NCBI GenBank assembly: GCA_903869365.1
Contig: CAIPYV010000030.1
Span: 1 to 64,000 of the forward strand
Direction of reading: 5' to 3'
From: an uncultured Chlorobiaceae bacterium
GTDB taxonomy: Bacteria > Bacteroidota > Chlorobiia > Chlorobiales > Chlorobiaceae
DNA length: 64,000 nucleotides
Shown here: positions 10,704 through 20,945 of the stretch, piece after piece
Numbering within the stretch: position 1 is the stretch's first letter
Layout of the letters: each line of letters starts with the position of its first letter
Notes under the pieces: model-generated
Told to the model about the DNA's origin: nothing
Seen by the model: the letters and a program-made list of their open reading frames with translations, nothing else
The model's database searches: none
Position numbers and translations under genes: made by a program

Positions 10704-10928
10704 CTCTCCCTATGAAGTTGTACAAACAAGGTAATAACAATGGACAGCAACGTCAGTTATAGAGTTTCAGCCGCTCCTTGACACTGAGGGTTATTTCACC
10801 CGCACATTATCCTCGTTTTCTGCCGAGCTGGGGCTCAGCGTTCCCAGGGTATATCTTTTTTCAGACAGTATCCTTGCGTTAAGCCAGCCAGTTCGGTCGA
10901 GAACTGCTTTGCCTCGTAGTGATAGATG

Positions 10929-11264
10929 TCATGAATGGGTCGCTTGTCGCAGCACTTGCTCAGCCCATCGATTAAGGCTTTGACCGGTATGCGCGGCTGC
11001 TTTGAGCGCTGCGGCATGAACGACGGGATTAACGCGCAGCATGAGACGTCCAGATGCAGGTTTTTCGGGCGCCTGTCCCAATTTTTCGCAGGCCGACAGG
11101 TAATCATCTATCGCTTCATGGAATGCCTTCGTGAACTCAGCCACTGAATCGCCATGGAAGCTTATCAGGTCATCTATGCCGAGCACTCGCCCAACCAAAA
11201 TATTATCGTCAGGGTCAAATTCAAGGCTGGCCATATAACCATAGTAGGTCATCGTGTTTTTCAT
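10929..11264 (-). CDS. hicB: HicB family antitoxin
   Basis: FDPDDNILVGRVLGIDDLISFHGDSVAEFTKAFHEAIDDYL...HAAALKAAAHTGQSLNRWAEQVL, HicB plus RHH-like C-terminus. Confidence 0.85.
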   Translation of the reverse strand: MKNTMTYYGYMASLEFDPDDNILVGRVLGIDDLISFHGDSVAEFTKAFHEAIDDYLSACEKLGQAPEKPASGRLMLRVNPVVHAAALKAAAHTGQSLNRWAEQVLRQATHS

Positions 11265-11515
11265 GGGGTGATCTCCAGTTTTGTCAAAAACTCACGCGCC
11301 ACCTTGACGCGATAGATAAGTGCCTCACGTTGTGGATGCGGGCGGTGAAAATAGGCTCTTCTGCCATCCTTCTCGAAGGTCACCGACGATCCGGTTCCCT
11401 CCACCACATTGCAGCCAACAGCTATCAATAAAGCTTCGATATGACTCCATGGCAGATTACCGCTGATCGGATCCGAGAATATCCTATCGAGAGTCTTGCG
11501 ATTTTTGTTATTCAC
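11261..11515 (-). CDS. hicA: HicA family mRNA interferase toxin
   Basis: Overlaps hicB; W-SHIEALL...GSSVTFEKDGRRAYFHRPHPQ with HicA-type His. Confidence 0.8.
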   Translation of the reverse strand: MNNKNRKTLDRIFSDPISGNLPWSHIEALLIAVGCNVVEGTGSSVTFEKDGRRAYFHRPHPQREALIYRVKVAREFLTKLEITP

Positions 11516-11999
11516 AACATCAATGACATTAATTTACAATGATATGTGCAAACATTCATATTTAGCTGTTCACTATTGCTTGCGTCATCGTTTCTTAAGG
11601 TACCTGCACACCTGACAGCCTAATGGGTGGATTCACTACTGTAATAATGCGACTGTTGATAAGAATCAAATATATTGAATGATGCGAAGAGATACCTGTT
11701 TTTTTTCATAAAAACCTGCCGTGTTTTCGATTGTTCATAGTATGTTTGTTGGCTTAAGAAGAACTCGTGAGACCTGAAATAGCTGCAGATGCACAAATGA
11801 GCGGCAGCCGACGGAGAAGTGCTTTGAAAATTATTTCTTGTATATTACTCTCAGTGGTATGAGGATGAGCATTCCGTTACGCCTTGTTTGTTGCTGATAA
11901 CCTGCGTGTTTCCTGAGATTCTTCATAATTCCGGAAATATTTTATTATTTCATACAAAAAGGGATAGTTGCATATTACTCCAACTTAAAAGGAGTCTTA

Positions 12000-12413
12000 A
12001 TGGTATTTAAGATTGCACTTCGACCGGATCAGATAACTGACTTGGCTTCGCTTCGGGTTCATAAGCCGGAATTGATTGATGCAATTATCGCAAACCTGGC
12101 AGCTTCTCTTGATCCTCTAATACCATCCGATGCCAAAGAGAGGTTTGGAAAGCTCACGCAGGAGTGGCAGAGTGACACTAAATTCCTTTCCAATATTGAT
12201 GAGATAGCTTTGCACCCAGCCTACCAAAGAATTATTGGTATGGGTCCAACAGTCATTCCTTATATCCTTGAAAAGCTGATAACTTCACCGGGATATTGGT
12301 TTTGGGCATTGAAAGCAATCACAGGTGAAGATCCTGTGCCTGCTGTTGATCGGGGAGACATGGTGAATATGACTCAACATTGGTTGCAATGGGGGCGTGA
12401 TCATGGGCTATAG
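12000..12413 (+). CDS. small HEAT-like conserved protein, partner of downstream DUF7689-like gene
   Basis: HPAYQRIIGMGPTVIPYILEKL...GYWFWALKAITGEDPVP..DRGDMVNMTQHWLQWG motif. Confidence 0.65.
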   Translation: MVFKIALRPDQITDLASLRVHKPELIDAIIANLAASLDPLIPSDAKERFGKLTQEWQSDTKFLSNIDEIALHPAYQRIIGMGPTVIPYILEKLITSPGYWFWALKAITGEDPVPAVDRGDMVNMTQHWLQWGRDHGL

Positions 12414-12856
12414 AACTGATTAAACAGAATTTCCCCAATCTCGGTCATGGCTGTAAAATCACCAGTCCAGAAACATCCTGCTATAACTGTATTGCATGGG
12501 CTGCAGGTGTGGCTGATAAATACTGGTGGCCAGATTCCGAGTACATTGCATTTTGGCCTCAACACATTCCGAGAAAAGTCACGCTTGAGTGTTTTATCGC
12601 AGCGTTTGAGACTTTGCGGTATGCACGTTGTGAGTCAGAAGAATATGAAGATGGTTTTGAGAAAATTGCCATTTTGGTTGACCCATATACTACCAAGTCC
12701 ACACATGTTGCACGTCAATTAACAACAGTGCAATGGACAAGCAAGCTGGGCCAGTCCTTTGATATAGAGCATGATTTAAGAGAGGTTTGTGGTCAGATTT
12801 ACGGTACAGTAGGAGCTGTTATGAAGCGAGATTTTGCTCAGAAGCTACCACTATAA
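12401..12856 (+). CDS. DUF7689-like protein; ORF track starts at GTG 12509 but the conserved frame extends upstream to about 12401
   Basis: Frame reads SWAIELIKQNFPNLGHGCKITSPETSCYNCIAWAAGVADKYWWPDSEYIAFWP...; no ATG/GTG/TTG before 12509. Confidence 0.6.
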   Translation, partial: SWAIELIKQNFPNLGHGCKITSPETSCYNCIAWAAGVADKYWWPDSEYIAFWPQHIPRKVTLECFIAAFETLRYARCESEEYEDGFEKIAILVDPYTTKSTHVARQLTTVQWTSKLGQSFDIEHDLREVCGQIYGTVGAVMKRDFAQKLPL

Positions 12857-13188
12857 CTCAATCGCTCTTTCCATGCAGGGAACTCCTGGGTTTTCCTCAA
12901 CCATGATGGTTTTCCGATGAAGCCGATAGCGCAGTTGGCTGTGCTTCTTTGGGTGAACTACATCCCGCGTGCACGGTCGAGGTAGAAACGCACCATCAAT
13001 AGACCGGCAAATCCCCACTCTTTGATAATTTCTCCAGGGGTAAGGTTATTAAAAGCCTTGTTTCGTGCGGATAATTTAAATTTTACTATGTTGGTTTTGA
13101 GGGTGACGCTTCGGAACCGGCGTCTCTTTCTGTCTGAGGTTTATTAATACGCATAGGCCGTAACGGCTTATAGAATGACAGGGTACCA

Positions 13189-15570
13189 ATGAATAGCGTA
13201 AGTCTGAAAAAACTTGAATTCGATAAAGTGGCCAACTATGCAGCGCAGTTCTGCATGTCGGGTATGGGGCGTGACAGAGTTATGGCTGCTTTGCCGGTGT
13301 TGGAGCGGGAGGTGCTGCTTGCTGAGCTTGAGAGGGTTCTTGAATTAAAAAATCTGCTTGAGGGGGAGGCTCCGCTCCCTTTTTCCTATCTGCCCGATAC
13401 CCGGCGGCTTCTGAAAAAGCTGGAGGTGCTTGAGAGCTATCTTGAGCCTGATGAGCTTCAGGATATTTATCATCTGCTTTTTTCTTCGGTGCAGCTGAGG
13501 AAGTTCATGTTTCTTAACCGTGAGATCTATCCTCTGCTTAATGATTTTACCATAAGAATCTGGCTTGAAAAAACTCTTCAGACGGCGATTCGCAGGATTA
13601 TTGATGAACAAGGGAGGGTGAGGGATACGGCAAGCGATGCCCTGTTGATGATTCGTCGGGAACTCAGTGGTAGCCGCGAACTGATTCGCAGGAAAATGGA
13701 GAGGCTCGTGAGGCGCTGCCAGGAGAGCGGCTGGCTGATGGAGGATACGGTTGCTATCAAGAATGGTCGTCTGACGCTTGGCTTGAGGGTGGAGTATAAA
13801 TATAAGATAGCGGGTTATATCCAGGATTACTCAGGGAGTGGGCAGACAGTGTTTATTGAGCCGGCGGAAACCCTTGAGATCAGTAATAGAATTCAGGATC
13901 TTGAAATCAGCGAGCGACGGGAGATTGAGCGGATTCTGAAGGAGATGTCGAATGAGCTTCGCCTTGAACTGGAAAATCTTCAGTACAATGAGTCTCTGCT
14001 TGGTGAGTTTGATGCCTTGTATGCAAGGGCGCGGTTTGCTGTTGAAACCCGTTCGGTGCTTCCTGCTCTTGCTGAAGGGCAGTCGCTCAGGATTATCAAA
14101 GGATTTCATCCGTGGCTGATGATTTCCCATCGTCATACGGAGGTTATTCCTCTTGATCTTGAACTGGATGAGGGCGAGCGAGTGCTGGTTATTTCAGGGC
14201 CTAATGCAGGCGGAAAATCGGTTGCGATGAAGACGGCAGGTCTTCTCTGCTGCATGCTTGTCCATGGCTATCTTCTACCGTGCAGCGAGAGTTCTGTGTT
14301 TCCTCTGTTCAGTGATATTTTTATTGAGATCGGTGATGATCAGTCTATTGAGAATGACCTTTCGACCTTCAGTTCGCATCTTGGCGAAATTAAAAGAATC
14401 CTTGATTGTGCCGGAGGTAGTGATCTTGTGTTGATTGATGAACTGTGTGCCGGTACCGATGTTGAAGAGGGAGGGGCTATTGCCCGTATGGTGATTGAGG
14501 AACTGCTCTCGCGGGGGATCAAAACCATTGTCACCACTCACCTTGGGGAGTTGAAAGCCTATGCCCATGATCGTGTTGGTGTAGTCAACGGTGCGATGGA
14601 GTTCAATCGGGTTGGTCTTGTACCTACCTTCCGCTTTATCAAGGGGTTGCCGGGTAACAGTTTTGCCTTTGCCATGATGCAGCGCATGGGTTTCCCTGTT
14701 TCAATGGTTGAACGGGCATCGGCGTTTATGCAGGGTGAACGGCTTGGGCTTGATCGAATGCTCGATGATCTGAGCGGCTTGCTGGAAGAGAATCGTCTTT
14801 TAAAGCTGCGGCTTCGGGAGGATAAGGAGGAGCTTGAAGAGCGGGAACTCTCTTTGCGGAGTGAAGAAGCAGGGCTTGAGCAGAAACGCAGGGAACTTAA
14901 GCTTGGTGCTACACGAGAATTGCAGAAAGAGGTGGAGCATGCCCGAAAACAGATCAAGGAGATTCTTTCTGACGTTAAAAGTGCTCCTGCTGATGAAAAA
15001 AAAGTGCAGGAGGCAAGAAAAAAACTGGCCTTGAAGAAGCAGGATGCCGAAAAGAGCGAGTCCATTCTTCTTTCGGAATCTGAAGCGGCGATACAGGTTG
15101 ATCGTACCATCCGTGAGGGTGATCTTGTCAGAATTCTTGACACCAGTACTTCAGGTGAGGTTGAGAGTGTCAATGGCGAGAGTGTGGTGGTGCGATGTGG
15201 GAATTTCAGGTTGACTACTTCGCTGAAAAATCTTGAAAAGACATCGAAAACGCAGGTAAAAAAAAGTCTTAAACAGCCAGAAGCTCCGAAGCAGAAAGGT
15301 TCTTGGTCAGCCGTTACCGGCGAGGTTGAGTCCACAAGAGTTGATTTACGTGGTTTGAGCGGGGATGAGGCAATCATGAAAATTGAACGATTTATCGATA
15401 CCATGAGGCTTCATAGAATTCATTCGGTAACGATTGTTCATGGCAAAGGAAGCGGTTCTCTTCGTCAGAGGACTGCGGAGTTTTTGCAGCAGCACCGTTA
15501 CATAAAAAGTTTTCGACTCGGTGAATGGGGTGAGGGTGGGGCAGGTGTGACTGTGGTGGAGCTGGAGTAA
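13189..15570 (+). CDS. mutS2: endonuclease MutS2
   Basis: Walker A GPNAGGKSVAMKT, DELCAGTDVEEG, C-terminal Smr domain (VDLRG...VHGKGSGSLR). Confidence 0.95.
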   Translation: MNSVSLKKLEFDKVANYAAQFCMSGMGRDRVMAALPVLEREVLLAELERVLELKNLLEGEAPLPFSYLPDTRRLLKKLEVLESYLEPDELQDIYHLLFSSVQLRKFMFLNREIYPLLNDFTIRIWLEKTLQTAIRRIIDEQGRVRDTASDALLMIRRELSGSRELIRRKMERLVRRCQESGWLMEDTVAIKNGRLTLGLRVEYKYKIAGYIQDYSGSGQTVFIEPAETLEISNRIQDLEISERREIERILKEMSNELRLELENLQYNESLLGEFDALYARARFAVETRSVLPALAEGQSLRIIKGFHPWLMISHRHTEVIPLDLELDEGERVLVISGPNAGGKSVAMKTAGLLCCMLVHGYLLPCSESSVFPLFSDIFIEIGDDQSIENDLSTFSSHLGEIKRILDCAGGSDLVLIDELCAGTDVEEGGAIARMVIEELLSRGIKTIVTTHLGELKAYAHDRVGVVNGAMEFNRVGLVPTFRFIKGLPGNSFAFAMMQRMGFPVSMVERASAFMQGERLGLDRMLDDLSGLLEENRLLKLRLREDKEELEERELSLRSEEAGLEQKRRELKLGATRELQKEVEHARKQIKEILSDVKSAPADEKKVQEARKKLALKKQDAEKSESILLSESEAAIQVDRTIREGDLVRILDTSTSGEVESVNGESVVVRCGNFRLTTSLKNLEKTSKTQVKKSLKQPEAPKQKGSWSAVTGEVESTRVDLRGLSGDEAIMKIERFIDTMRLHRIHSVTIVHGKGSGSLRQRTAEFLQQHRYIKSFRLGEWGEGGAGVTVVELE

Positions 15571-15697
15571 TAATAATTATATTTCCGATAGGGAGAGATG
15601 CATTGAAAAACAGGTTTCAATACTGTATCTTAAGCCCAAGACAGCCTGCCATGCCCATGGTGATCTATCCGGCTTTTAACTATTAATCCTGCAAGGG

Positions 15698-16318
15698 TTG
15701 AAAGAACAGAACGAAACATATCTGACTATACCCAATCAGCTGACGGCCCTGAGGATACTCCTTGTGCCTGTTTTTGTCGTGCTGCTGCTGCAGGTTGATC
15801 CTTATCTGAAACTGCTCGGTGTTATTGTTTTTGTGGTGGCATCGCTTACGGATATTTATGATGGTTATCATGCGAGGAAATATGGCGTCACCACCCGACT
15901 TGGCGCTTTTCTTGATCCTCTTGCCGATAAGTTGCTTATTACGGCAGCTTTTTTCCTTTATGTCGGGATGGGCTTTCTCAGTCTCTGGATGGTGATTCTT
16001 GTTGTTGTGAGGGATGTTGTTGTTACTGGCTTGAGGATCTATGCCGAGTACAAGAACAGACCGGTAGTGACAAGCATGGAGGCGAAGTACAAGACTCTGG
16101 TGCAGAATATTTTTGTCTATGTTATCATGGCGCTGATATTGATGAAAGAGGCATCTTTTTCAGGTGCGAATGTTGCGGTCATGACAAGACGTTTTCTTGT
16201 TTCCGGTTATCTGAACTATATCATGCTGGCGGTAACGATTTTTACGGTCTACACCGGTATCTCCTATCTGGTCAGCAATTGGCGGATTTATCTTCAGAAG
16301 CCTCTTGAGGGGCGGTGA
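15698..16318 (+). CDS. pgsA: CDP-diacylglycerol--glycerol-3-phosphate 3-phosphatidyltransferase
   Basis: NQLTALRILLVPVF and D-x2-DGYHAR..TRLGAFLDPLADK motif. Confidence 0.9.
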   Translation: MKEQNETYLTIPNQLTALRILLVPVFVVLLLQVDPYLKLLGVIVFVVASLTDIYDGYHARKYGVTTRLGAFLDPLADKLLITAAFFLYVGMGFLSLWMVILVVVRDVVVTGLRIYAEYKNRPVVTSMEAKYKTLVQNIFVYVIMALILMKEASFSGANVAVMTRRFLVSGYLNYIMLAVTIFTVYTGISYLVSNWRIYLQKPLEGR

Positions 16319-16800
16319 TGGAAATGAGGCTGATTGCGGCAAAAATGCTGTCTACCTGTTTTGGTATCGGTTATTTTCCGGTAGCACCCGGTACCGTCAC
16401 GAGTATTGCGGCTGTGCTCTGCTATGTATTTATTCCAGCTCTGCATTCCCCCCCGATTCTCCTCTCTCTGGTTGTCCTGTTTACTGCTGCAGGGATATGG
16501 GCTGGTACGCTGATGGAAGAACATTTCGGGAGTGATCCTTCAATAGTTACCATTGATGAACTTGCCGGTCAGTGGCTGGCGCTTGTTGCTCTGCCGACTG
16601 GATTACTCCCTCTTCTTCTTTCATTTGCTTTTTTCCGACTGTTCGATATAGCCAAACCCGGCCCAGTTGATGCTGTACAGCGCCTCCCGGGAGGGTGGGG
16701 TATTATGGCTGATGATATACTTGCCGGGCTTTTGGCGAATCTTTCAGTGCGAGGCGTGCTGGCACTGCTCACTGTTTTTCACCTTCCGGTTTCTTTATAA
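16315..16800 (+). CDS. pgpA: phosphatidylglycerophosphatase A
   Basis: GYFPVAPGTVTS, DELAGQW, FRLFDIAKPGPV motifs; overlaps pgsA. Confidence 0.9.
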   Translation: MMEMRLIAAKMLSTCFGIGYFPVAPGTVTSIAAVLCYVFIPALHSPPILLSLVVLFTAAGIWAGTLMEEHFGSDPSIVTIDELAGQWLALVALPTGLLPLLLSFAFFRLFDIAKPGPVDAVQRLPGGWGIMADDILAGLLANLSVRGVLALLTVFHLPVSL

Positions 16801-18710
16801 AACTGCCTGATGTTTGCCGTCATTGACGGTGTGTCGAAGCCTATCTCCCTGTAGAGTTCATTCATTCCTCCATGAGTTACGAATGCGTCTGGAAGGGCCA
16901 CTTTCAGCACGGGACGGTTGAGGCGTTTGGTGTTGAGGTGGTCAATGACTGCACTGCCAAGGCCCCCGATCGAGCTGTTCTCTTCGATAACGGCAAAATG
17001 GGTCGATCGTGCTGCAAGCTCTTCCAGCATACTGGTGTCGAGGGGTTTGAGGAACCTCATGTTGACCACGGTAGCATTGATGCCCTCATTCTGGAGCGAT
17101 GCTGCCACTTCAAGGGCTTTGGAGGTCATGGTTCCCATGCTGAGAAGTGTCAGTTCGCTGCCCTCCCGGACAATCTGAGCTTTTCCTATGGGAATGGAGC
17201 TGAAGTTTTTTTGCAGGGCGATGCCCGTGCCGTTGCCTCTCGGATAGCGGATCGCAACAGGGCCTTTCAGGTCATAGAGTGCGGTGTAGAGCATGTCGCG
17301 CAGTTCCTGTTCATTGGCAGGAGCCATAATGACAAGTCCAGGGACAGCGTGCAGATAGGAGAGATCGAATGCGCCATGGTGGGTCGGGCCGTCCTCTCCG
17401 ACAAGTCCTGCACGGTCAAGAGCAAAAACAACATGCAGTTTCTGCAGTGCGACATCGTGAAAAAGTTGATCATAAGCGCGCTGCAGAAAGGTTGAATAGA
17501 CAGCGAATACCGGTTTGAATCCCTGTATGGCAAGTCCTGCAGCAAAGGTGACGGCATGCGGCTCGGCTATGCCGACATCGTAAAAGCGGTTTGGCAGGGC
17601 GTTCTGGAAGAGATCAAGCGATGTTCCGCTCGGCATGGCAGCGGTAATGGCGGTGATTTTTGGATCCTTGAGGGCAAGTTCAACCAGCGCTTCACCAAAG
17701 ACCTCCTGATATTTCGGTGGAAGTGAGGTGTCGGCTGCTTTCAGGGATATTCCTGTAGTTGTATCGAAGCCGCCACTGTGTGCGTGCCATTTGCTTTGAT
17801 TTTCTTCAGCCGGTTTGAACCCTTTTCCTTTTTTTGTGATAACATGCAGCAGCTTTGGGTTGGGAAGCTGCTGCATCTCTTTGAGTGCCTTCACAAGCTG
17901 TTCCATGTTGTGACCATCAATTGGTCCGAAATACCTCAGGCCGAGCGCTTCAAAAAATGCGCCGGGTGTCAGCGCAGCTTTAAATCCCTCTTCCAGTTTA
18001 CGGACAGCATTTTTTGCCGTGTCACCCAGATCATTGTTGAAGAGTGAGATTGCCTGCCAGAGAAATTTACGGGCTTTGTTGTAGGTCTTATTGAGGGTGA
18101 TGTTGATGAGATGGGTTTTCAGTCCTCCGGTACTGGGTGAAATAGCCATCTGGTTGTCATTGAGGATGACAAGAACATCACTTTTCAGATCTCCGAGGTG
18201 GTTCATGGCTTCGAATGCCATGCCTCCGGTCATGCTGCCGTCTCCAATAACGGCGATAACCTTTTCATTGGTTCCGGCAAGGTCTCTTGCTGCAGCTATC
18301 CCCGCAGCGGCTGAAATAGAGGTCGATGCGTGACCGGTTCCAAAAGCATCGTAAGGACTTTCTGATATTTTAGGAAAACCTGCAAGCCCTCCATAGCGAC
18401 GGTTGGTTGACATCTGTTCTTTCCTTCCGGTCAGAATTTTATGAACGTATGCCTGGTGCCCGACATCCCAGATGATTTTGTCGAGCGGAGTGCTGTAAAC
18501 ATGATGCAGAGCGACGGTCAGCTCTACAACACCAAGGCTTGACGCAAAATGACCTCCGTTTATTGAGACAAGGTTGATGACCTCTTTTCGGCATTCATCT
18601 GCCAGCGTCTGAAGCTCCGGTATACTGAGTTGTTTTAGATCAGCAGGAGAGTGTATTTCAGACAGAAGTGACATTTGCTGTGTAATTGGAACCGGCAGTG
18701 CATTGCGCAT
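16779..18710 (-). CDS. dxs: 1-deoxy-D-xylulose-5-phosphate synthase
   Basis: GHQAYVHKILTGR, GDGSMTGGMAFEAMN, HVVFALDRAGLVGEDGPTHHGAFD. Confidence 0.96.
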   Translation of the reverse strand: MRNALPVPITQQMSLLSEIHSPADLKQLSIPELQTLADECRKEVINLVSINGGHFASSLGVVELTVALHHVYSTPLDKIIWDVGHQAYVHKILTGRKEQMSTNRRYGGLAGFPKISESPYDAFGTGHASTSISAAAGIAAARDLAGTNEKVIAVIGDGSMTGGMAFEAMNHLGDLKSDVLVILNDNQMAISPSTGGLKTHLINITLNKTYNKARKFLWQAISLFNNDLGDTAKNAVRKLEEGFKAALTPGAFFEALGLRYFGPIDGHNMEQLVKALKEMQQLPNPKLLHVITKKGKGFKPAEENQSKWHAHSGGFDTTTGISLKAADTSLPPKYQEVFGEALVELALKDPKITAITAAMPSGTSLDLFQNALPNRFYDVGIAEPHAVTFAAGLAIQGFKPVFAVYSTFLQRAYDQLFHDVALQKLHVVFALDRAGLVGEDGPTHHGAFDLSYLHAVPGLVIMAPANEQELRDMLYTALYDLKGPVAIRYPRGNGTGIALQKNFSSIPIGKAQIVREGSELTLLSMGTMTSKALEVAASLQNEGINATVVNMRFLKPLDTSMLEELAARSTHFAVIEENSSIGGLGSAVIDHLNTKRLNRPVLKVALPDAFVTHGGMNELYREIGFDTPSMTANIRQFYKETGR

Positions 18711-18801
18711 AGTTTTTCAGACCTCAGGTTATGTTCATATTATTCTATGTGTAACCCTGCTTCAGGCTTCCCGGTTCCATGTGTCGGGAGTTTGTGGTGC
18801 C

Positions 18802-19242
18802 TTAAATCCCTGAAATCTGAAGGAGAATATTCCGTTCTTTGCGTGGTCCATCAAGTTCAACAAAAAACAGAGACTGCCACTGGCCAAGCAGGAGCTTTCC
18901 TTTGGAGAACGGAATGGTTTCAGAGGTGTTCATGAGTAGGCCGATCAGATGGGAGTGTGCATTGTCGCGGCCATCAAGAGGATTGTGATTATGCTGGTAG
19001 TTGCCGTCTTTTGGGGCAAAGCGCTTGAGGAAGGTTTCCATATCCTCAAGCAGACGATCCTCTTTTTCATTAATATTAATAAAAGCTGTCGTGTGCTGGC
19101 TGATGACGGTTACCTGTCCGGTATCGAGTCCTGATGCGGTGACAGCCTCGGATACTTCAGCGGTTATATCAATGATTTCAATGGGTTTTGAAGTTTGCCG
19201 TGTTATGGTCTTGAGAAGGTATTGCATGAGATGAGCCATCAA
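18802..19242 (-). CDS. YjbQ-family protein
   Basis: SQHTTAFININE, DNAHSHLIGLLM, LGQWQSLFFVELDGPR. Confidence 0.88.
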   Translation of the reverse strand: MMAHLMQYLLKTITRQTSKPIEIIDITAEVSEAVTASGLDTGQVTVISQHTTAFININEKEDRLLEDMETFLKRFAPKDGNYQHNHNPLDGRDNAHSHLIGLLMNTSETIPFSKGKLLLGQWQSLFFVELDGPRKERNILLQISGI

Positions 19243-19255
19243 TTGTTACTTCATT

Positions 19256-20698
19256 TCAGAATGTTATGACCACTCCTTCGTGAGGATGGAGGCATAACCG
19301 GATTGTCTGGTCTTCATACTGAACATTTTTTCTTTCATTCTCGCCATCTGTCGTGAGGATGTTCAATGTTTCGATAGAAAAATGTTCAAGGGATGGGTGC
19401 TGGAACTCTATGCAAATGCCTGTTGGACAGAAATTGGCAAGCACAAAGGCGTGTTCATTTTCCGTAAACCGGTGAAATCCGAAACAAAGTGTGCTGGTTG
19501 CAACATTCAGGTCGAGCTGTTCAATCTTGCCCTCCTGAAAAAGCTCTGTTTTCTGAAGAACGAAAAGCTTTTTGTAGAGTTCAGCCAGCTCATTATCGTT
19601 TGTTTCCGGAGCTTGACGGACAAGCTGCACAGGAACTTTCTGCTGGAAACCCTCCATCTGATCCTGATAGATAAGATGCATTCCGGGAGTTGTAAGCAGT
19701 ACCAGAGCCCCGGCTTTGTTATTTGGACCGAGTGTTTCGGCAGCTCTTGGTTCGTCATGGTTTTCGAGAAACCGGCAAAGATGTGTCTGATAGTCCCACT
19801 CAGCAGTCAAGTGTCCAGAGAGTCTTTCAACATTTGGAGGGGAGCTGCAGATATAGTCATAGAAGGGTTTGTCGTAGGTATAGTCAAATCCCTGTTGTTG
19901 GAGTTCCCACTCCTTATTCCAGTATGACTCAGCCAGAAAGAGAATGTCGGGATGACGCTTCTTGACTGCCGTGATGGCATCGTGCCAGAACTCTTTGTTC
20001 ATGGCACCATCGAGGTTGCTCCAGGTGGTATTGAAAACACTTTTTAGAATCAGCATGGCAACATCGCAGCGGACAGCGTCGCAGAGTGAGCTGATTTTGA
20101 ACAGGTTTTCAGTCATCATCTTATGTGTCTCCGGCACTGCATAGTTGAGCTGCAGGGTGTCTGTCCAGGGGGGAAAGAAGGGATCTTTGCCGTATGCCAG
20201 ATAGCTTCCCTTGATGTATTCAAAGCCGGATTCAGGGGTGTTAATCTGTTCCTCACTTGAGAGAGGAATAAAAAACTCAGGGTGTTCGGGGAGCCATAAG
20301 TTGTCGAGTGCAAGGTGATTCGGTACAAAATCAAGCATGAGTTTTATACCGTAGGAGTGAAGTTTTTTGCGGAAGAGAAGCAATTCCCCTTCTCCACCCA
20401 GTTCTTCATTGACGGTGTATGAGGGAATAGAGTATGGTGACGATACGATATCGTCGAGATGAACATCTGGAATATGCTCAAGGATTGAGCCTCTCAGGCC
20501 CGAATGAGATTTAGCAATTGCTTTGCTGTACTTACTTGGTTTCCACACTCCCATCAGCCATACCAGATTAAAACCGTTGGTTGAAAAGAAGGTGAACTCC
20601 TCTTCCGGAATTTTCCCGAGTGTAACGGGCCGGTCGTAGGTTTTGGTTAATTTTTTTAGCCAGATTCTGGTATTGATTTCGAAAACGAGAGGAAACAT
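19256..20698 (-). CDS. alpha-amylase family glycoside hydrolase
   Basis: LMLDFVPNHLAL, VRCDVAMLI, LAESYWNKEW, ENHDEPRA motifs (GH13). Confidence 0.85.
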   Translation of the reverse strand: MFPLVFEINTRIWLKKLTKTYDRPVTLGKIPEEEFTFFSTNGFNLVWLMGVWKPSKYSKAIAKSHSGLRGSILEHIPDVHLDDIVSSPYSIPSYTVNEELGGEGELLLFRKKLHSYGIKLMLDFVPNHLALDNLWLPEHPEFFIPLSSEEQINTPESGFEYIKGSYLAYGKDPFFPPWTDTLQLNYAVPETHKMMTENLFKISSLCDAVRCDVAMLILKSVFNTTWSNLDGAMNKEFWHDAITAVKKRHPDILFLAESYWNKEWELQQQGFDYTYDKPFYDYICSSPPNVERLSGHLTAEWDYQTHLCRFLENHDEPRAAETLGPNNKAGALVLLTTPGMHLIYQDQMEGFQQKVPVQLVRQAPETNDNELAELYKKLFVLQKTELFQEGKIEQLDLNVATSTLCFGFHRFTENEHAFVLANFCPTGICIEFQHPSLEHFSIETLNILTTDGENERKNVQYEDQTIRLCLHPHEGVVITF

Positions 20699-20945
20699 TA
20701 CAAGGGTATTTATTTATGGTAATGTTAAATTTTGGAGAATATAACAACTCTTCAACTCGAAAATAACAGGTTATGCGAAATATATAAAAAACTGAATTCC
20801 AGTTCAGGGCCCTCTCTTTCCTCCGCTCCCTGAATTTGCAAAAGGGGTAAAGTTATACGAAATTCAACAGGGTATTTTGGCGCTGTTTTAAGGATGACTG
20901 GATTCTGAGGGAGGCGCTCTAACTGTAAACAGGTGTTCAGAAGTT

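Noticed and set aside
10835-11107. 90-aa minus ORF overlapping hicB
   Set aside because: Out-of-frame shadow of the hicB coding sequence, no family motifs
12880-13030. Minus-strand peptide [36 protein letters not shown] resembling a gene or transposase tail
   Set aside because: Too short and I cannot assign a family; no terminal repeats or start found
14559-15404. 281-aa minus ORF antisense to mutS2
   Set aside because: Ser-rich antisense shadow ORF opposite a clear MutS2 gene
16872-17495. 207-aa plus ORF antisense to dxs
   Set aside because: Shadow ORF; dxs on the other strand is unambiguous
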